Assembly: GCF_014287275.1 (NCBI RefSeq)
Contig: NZ_JACONZ010000004.1
Span: 248,001 to 312,000 of the forward strand
DNA from: Anaerofilum hominis
GTDB lineage: Bacteria > Bacillota > Clostridia > Oscillospirales > Ruminococcaceae
Direction: 5' to 3'
DNA length: 64,000 nucleotides
The notes below the pieces were generated by a model that saw only the letters and a list, made by a program, of their open reading frames with translations, ran no database searches and had not been told where the DNA came from. A program made the translations under genes and the position numbers. This document shows positions 60,517 through 64,000 of the stretch, piece after piece; within the stretch, counting starts at the first letter, position 1; the number at the start of each line of letters is the position of its first letter.

Positions 60517-61147
60517 GCACCGCGGCGGAGGAACGGCAAAAAGGCCGGCTGCCGCAGGCTTTGACAGCAGCCGGATGACGGTGATGCTTCAGCCCCTGCA
60601 GCGCCCCCACAGAAAAGCAGCCCCTACCGCGCAGGAGTTTCTGCGGCAGGGGGCTGGAATTCAAGGTAAGCTTGCAGGAGATGTACTGAATCGCCCCATC
60701 GAACCCGGGAAATTGCCCCTTTAAAACAGGGAGGGAATCCGGACGGCCGGAAAACAGGCCCGGCAGATCTGTTTCCAGCCTGTTGGACTGAGCGGAGAGG
60801 AACGCTGTGTTTTTGCAAAAAAATGCGAAAGATCCAAACGCCTTGTCCGGCACGGACGGTAAATAAGAGCGGACGGGGAAACAAGAATTCAAAGCGCTGG
60901 ATGGGATGAGGCTTTCAAGCGCCTGCTGGGAGCCCAGGTGATGTATCTCCTTGATCCCGAAAAGGGCAGCCGCCATTTTATAGAATGACGAAAAAAGAGA
61001 GGGAAAATGCCCCTCTCTTTTTTCGTTTTTATGCGCGGCAGAGGCGCTGATCTTGATGCCGAATGCGCAGGACGGTCAGGATGCAAATGCAGCTGCCCGG
61101 AAAAAGCGCATGCGGGAAGGGATGCGGACTTTTTAGCAGGAGCGAAC
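60517..61147. other. interval without a supported gene
   Basis: There are several hairpins, including one at about 60634-60656, but no coding sequence with a ribosome-binding site. One plus-strand frame near 60900-60960 looks protein-like for about 25 codons (DEAFKRLLGAQVMYLLDPEK) but is bounded by stops and may be a gene relic. Confidence 0.45.
60991..61025. terminator. bidirectional rho-independent terminator
   Basis: AAAAAAGAGAGGG and its complement CCCTCTCTTTTTT flank a short loop. It is symmetrical and could end either strand; no adjacent plus-strand gene is intact. Confidence 0.75.
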
Positions 61148-61233
61148 TTTTTATTGCTCCGCAACAAAAAACTTATCTTAATAGCTCCCCCTCGCCGCTT
61201 GTGCGGCAACCGGGCGGATGGCCCCCAAATAGC
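61148..61233 (+). repeat. copy F of the dispersed palindromic repeat
   Basis: TTTTTATTGCTCCGCAACAA, ACTTATCTTAATAGC and CTCGCCGCTTGTGCGGCAAC followed by CGGGCGGATGGCC match the unit at 10854-10950 almost base for base. It lies just downstream (minus direction) of the VOC gene. Confidence 0.85.
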
Positions 61234-61341
61234 TGCTGCGCGGCATTTCCAGCCGATGGTTTCCCGCAGGGGACTGTGTCTTTTGCAGCCGGTAAAGGCT
61301 CTCTTTTAATTGCTCCAAACGTGCGCAGCCGCGCAGCGCGC

Positions 61342-61734
61342 TCATGTCCAGGGCATAATAGGGGGCAGGATGCAAAACGGATGTCCCGAGGGGTCGAGCA
61401 TCACACGCCAGCGGTCATCAAATTGAAGTTCAGAGACCGTTGCGCCGCACGAGACGGCGTGCTTCACACCTTCTTCCACGTCCTGCACATGAAAATCCAG
61501 ATGTGCCATCTGCTGCTGTTCACCCGGTACAGGGGGCCAAATGGGCGGCACATAGTCGTCTGCCTGTTGAATGGTGATCCAGGTCGGCACGCCTTTTTGC
61601 TCTAAGTTGGTCAAAACTGTATACTCTTCGCCTTTGAAACGTGTCCAGCCAAGAAGCTTTTCATAAAACACAGACAACTCATCTGCGCGATCAGAGTCCA
61701 GGACGGTATTCCATCCCACAAGATCGAGAGCCAT
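61342..61734 (-). CDS. VOC-superfamily (glyoxalase/bleomycin-resistance-like) protein
   Basis: A 130-residue protein with paired beta-alpha-beta-beta-beta modules: LVGWNTVLDSDRADELSVFYEKLLGWTRF in the first half and MAHLDFHVQDVEEGVKHAVSCGA in the second, ending DPSGHPFCILPP. This is the pattern of the glyoxalase-like domain group with a D-P-x-GxPF-C-L ending. Metal ligands and substrate cannot be assigned with confidence. The ATG at 61734 has a GGAGGTGCG site. It appears to be a single-gene unit. Confidence 0.88.
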   Translation of the reverse strand: MALDLVGWNTVLDSDRADELSVFYEKLLGWTRFKGEEYTVLTNLEQKGVPTWITIQQADDYVPPIWPPVPGEQQQMAHLDFHVQDVEEGVKHAVSCGATVSELQFDDRWRVMLDPSGHPFCILPPIMPWT

Positions 61735-61943
61735 AGCAACGCACCTCCGCTTTTCATTGTTTTCCGTTCCTGGCCGTCAGCAGGTCATAGCCGCTCAAGG
61801 GGGCCAGGCAGGGCTTGATTTCTCAATTCTAATCTCAGCATGAAGAAATGTCAAACAACTCCGTGGACGCTCAGCGAATGATCCCGCGAAAGTTCTGCGG
61901 CGGCAGGGCGGGGAAGCTCGCCGGAGATCCCATCTCTGAAAAT
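61735..61943. other. short gene-free stretch upstream of the VOC gene
   Basis: Contains the upstream region of the minus-strand VOC gene. AT-rich DNA about 61815-61860 could hold its promoter, but I cannot define boxes. Confidence 0.35.
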
Positions 61944-61988
61944 AACGGCCCGGCCGGCGGAAGTCTGCTTTCCGCCGGCCGGGCCGTT
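61944..61988 (-). terminator. probable terminator downstream of recQ
   Basis: AACGGCCCGGCCGGCGGA pairs perfectly with TCCGCCGGCCGGGCCGTT; on the minus strand the stem is followed by ATTTTC, so it suits transcripts from recQ. 61989-62219 has no supported gene; CATCTGTCCCCAA occurs twice there, at about 62115 and 62194. Confidence 0.65.
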
Positions 61989-62219
61989 CTGATGTTTGCC
62001 CCCCGGCGTCCGATCAGGCCGCGGAGGGGGAAAGAGAGGACGAAAGGCCGCAGAGGGCGCCTGTGCCAAGGGGCTGCACTTTTTTGCGGGGGCCGCCGCC
62101 GCACCATGCGCACACATCTGTCCCCAACCCAGCCGCCGGTTTTTCAAACAGCAGCCTGCGGTTAGTCGCACCATCTGCGCAGGGGTGCGCGCATCTGTCC
62201 CCAAGGCGCGCCGGCCCTG

Positions 62220-64000
62220 CTATTGCGGCTGCTTTTGCCGCTCCTGATAGCTGCGGATCGCGGCCAGGAACTCGCCGGCATACCGTTCGCATTTTGTTCT
62301 GCCCACGCCCGGCACTTTCAAAAACTCCGCCTCATCGCAGGGCATCAGCTGGCACATTTTCTGCAGCGTGGCGTCGGTGAAGATGACGAAAGCGGGCACC
62401 CCGGCCCGGCGGGCGGCGGTGAGGCGCAGCGCCTTGAGCTCGGCGTAAAGGCTCTCGTCCACCTCGCGCAGCGGGGCCGAACGGGGAGCCGCAGCCCTGG
62501 GCCGCACGCATTTCATGATCAGGCTCGACGGCTCAGCCAAAAAGGCCGCGCCTTCCGGCGTCAGGGCCAGCACCGCATATTCCTCTTCCGTTTGATACAG
62601 CAGCCCGTCCGAGAGCAGCAGCGAAAACAGCTCCCGCACCCGGGTCTCGCTCCACTCGGCCAGCGCGCCGTATTCTGTGGTCTCGGTCAGCCCAAAACGG
62701 CGTGTCTTTTCGTTTTTGCTCCCCCGCAGCGCGTCCACCCAGGTCTTGACCCCATAGCGGCGCCGGCTGGCCTGCACTGCGCCCAGGGCCAGCACGGCCG
62801 CCGCGGTGGCGTCCACCTCTTCAAAATTCGACAGACAGCCCGAGCAGTTGCCGCAGTAGGAAGCGGGGCGCTCGCCGAAATATTTGAGGATAAACTCCCG
62901 CAGGCAGCCCCGGGTGGTGGCGTAGAAGGTCATCTGCCGCAGCCGCGCTTTGTCTTTTTCCCGCAGCTGCAGCTGCTGCTCTTCGGTGAGTTCCGCTTTG
63001 CCCTCGCCGTGGTCGATCAGAAACTGATTGGTGATCACATCCCGGCCGCTGTAAAGCAGGATGCAGTCCGCGGCTTCCCCGTCCCGTCCCGCACGCCCGG
63101 CCTCCTGATAATAGCTTTCGATATTTTTCGGCATATTGTAGTGGATGACAAAAGAAACGTTTGATTTGTCGATCCCCATACCAAAGGCATTGGTGGCCAC
63201 CATGATGCGGGCGCGGTCGTAGAGAAAATCATCCTGGTTGTCCCTGCGCTCGGCCGGGTCCAGCCCCGCATGGTAGCGGGCGGCGGCAAAGCCGTCGGCG
63301 CACAGCCGGGCGGTCACCTCCTCCACCGTCTTGCGGGTCAGGCAATAGACGATGCCGCTGCGGTCCGGGTGTGAGAACAGATATTCTTTCAGCGCGGCGT
63401 ATTTGTCGCCCGGGGCCTGCACTTCAAAATAAAGATTGGGTCGGTCGAAGCCGGTGACCAGGATCTCGGGCTCCCGCAGGCCGAGCAGCTCCACAATGTC
63501 GCCCCGCACTTCTTCGGTGGCGGTGGCGGTAAATGCGCCCACCACCGGCCGGGCGGGCAGGGTGTCCAGATATTTCGGGATATCCAGATAGCTGGGACGG
63601 AAGTCCTGTCCCCACTGGGAGACGCAGTGCGCCTCGTCCACGCAGACCATGTTGATGGCCTGAAACTGTCCCAGGGCCAAAAAGCCCGGGGTGAGCAGCC
63701 GCTCGGGGGCGACGTAGATGATCTTATACATGCCGCCGCGGGCGTTTTCCATGGCTTTGCGGCACTGGCTTTCGGTGAGGGAAGAGTTGATGTACGCCGC
63801 GCGCACGCCCGCCTGCACCAGTGCGCTGACCTGGTCTTTCATCAGCGAGATGAGGGGGGAGACCACCACCGTGATGCCGGGCAGCAGCAGGGCGGGCAGC
63901 TGATAGCAGATCGATTTGCCCGCGCCGGTAGGCATGATGCCGACCGCGTCCCGTCCCGAGAGCAGGCTGTCAATCAGCGGCTCCTGCCCGGGCCGGAACT
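62220..64000 (-). CDS. recQ: ATP-dependent DNA helicase RecQ, N-terminus outside the window
   Basis: An open frame of 593 codons running off the right edge. Visible motifs: motif 0 remnant FRPGQEPLIDSLLSGRDAVG just inside the edge, Walker A MPTGAGKSICYQLPAL, DEAHCVSQWGQDFRP, TATATEEV, the motif V-VI region VATNAFGMGIDKSNV and YYQEAGRAGRDG, the RecQ zinc-binding domain (TTRGCLREFILKYFGE and YCGNCSGC), a winged helix, and a C-terminal HRDC domain (about the last 80 residues, VIFTDATLQKMCQLMP). Only about 20 residues are missing. RecQ unwinds DNA in recombination and repair. Confidence 0.96.
   Translation of the reverse strand, partial: FRPGQEPLIDSLLSGRDAVGIMPTGAGKSICYQLPALLLPGITVVVSPLISLMKDQVSALVQAGVRAAYINSSLTESQCRKAMENARGGMYKIIYVAPERLLTPGFLALGQFQAINMVCVDEAHCVSQWGQDFRPSYLDIPKYLDTLPARPVVGAFTATATEEVRGDIVELLGLREPEILVTGFDRPNLYFEVQAPGDKYAALKEYLFSHPDRSGIVYCLTRKTVEEVTARLCADGFAAARYHAGLDPAERRDNQDDFLYDRARIMVATNAFGMGIDKSNVSFVIHYNMPKNIESYYQEAGRAGRDGEAADCILLYSGRDVITNQFLIDHGEGKAELTEEQQLQLREKDKARLRQMTFYATTRGCLREFILKYFGERPASYCGNCSGCLSNFEEVDATAAAVLALGAVQASRRRYGVKTWVDALRGSKNEKTRRFGLTETTEYGALAEWSETRVRELFSLLLSDGLLYQTEEEYAVLALTPEGAAFLAEPSSLIMKCVRPRAAAPRSAPLREVDESLYAELKALRLTAARRAGVPAFVIFTDATLQKMCQLMPCDEAEFLKVPGVGRTKCERYAGEFLAAIRSYQERQKQPQ

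Noticed and set aside
60820..61000. Gene relic ending just before a terminator (peptide DEAFKRLLGAQVMYLLDPEK)
   Set aside because: On careful recount the frame does not end at the TGA before the terminator, and it is preceded by a stop; with only about 30 plausible codons I could not support a pseudogene.

Overview
The window is a GC-rich chromosomal segment from a spore-forming, Gram-positive anaerobe, most likely class Clostridia and of an Oscillospiraceae/Ruminococcaceae type. The grounds are gene content and gene order: a spoIIGA-sigE-sigG block, gerA/gerB/gerC, ylbJ, yqfC-yqfD, spoVM, a sipL-like gene, spoIVA, remA, and a prpC-prkC kinase/phosphatase pair. Genus and species cannot be read from the sequence alone.

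Layout. 1-1.8 kb: a truncated ORF, a small lipoprotein, and tRNA-Ser(GGA) on the minus strand whose 3' end, terminator and downstream DNA are duplicated. 1.8-4.8 kb: a PLP aminotransferase, a TIM-barrel epimerase-like gene and nrdR, meeting a convergent DUF421-DUF4363 pair. 5.6-9.1 kb: a complete ger germinant-receptor operon behind a forespore-type promoter. 9.8-12.2 kb: a minus-strand cytidine deaminase pair and ylbJ, separated by a cluster of dispersed repeats. 12.3-20.7 kb: yqfC-yqfD-phoH-ybeY-dgkA-era-yqzL-recO-mutS2, close to the Bacillus order. 21.9-24.6 kb: spoIIGA-sigE-sigG. 24.9-33.6 kb: a HAD protein, a 964-residue Sel1-repeat protein, a two-component system and an ABC transporter set. 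33.9-50.4 kb: a long collinear run, yicC-remA-gmk-priA-def-fmt-yugP-rsmB-rlmN-prpC-prkC-rsgA-thiN-spoVM-sipL-spoIVA. 51-54 kb: a membrane-anchored SGNH-like protein, a small membrane protein and a decaying IS3-family element. 54.5-64 kb: a PAS-GGDEF diguanylate cyclase, metF, a stand-alone MetH reactivation domain, metH, a VOC protein and recQ, which is cut by the window end.

How the genes work together. The sporulation genes span the programme. SpoIIGA activates sigma-E in the mother cell, and sigma-G acts in the forespore. SpoVM, the SipL-like protein and SpoIVA would build the coat basement layer. GerA/B/C would sense germinants. YlbJ, YqfC and YqfD are spore-assembly factors. The met genes form one pathway: MetF makes 5-methyl-THF, MetH uses it with cobalamin, and the separate activation-domain protein is expected to reactivate MetH.

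Main points of interest. (1) A 26-codon spoVM gene sits directly upstream of sipL and spoIVA, giving a compact coat-basement cluster. (2) The giant Sel1 protein has a three-repeat, 108-residue higher-order period with paired cysteines. (3) A dispersed ~95-bp palindromic repeat family and a separate ~415-bp MITE-like inverted repeat are present. (4) The tRNA-Ser 3' end is duplicated. (5) The IS3 element carries a nonsense codon in orfA and a 19-bp hairpin against its start codon. (6) Identical CATACTA boxes lie upstream of sigG and of the ger operon. I found no CRISPR array, rRNA or recognisable riboswitch.
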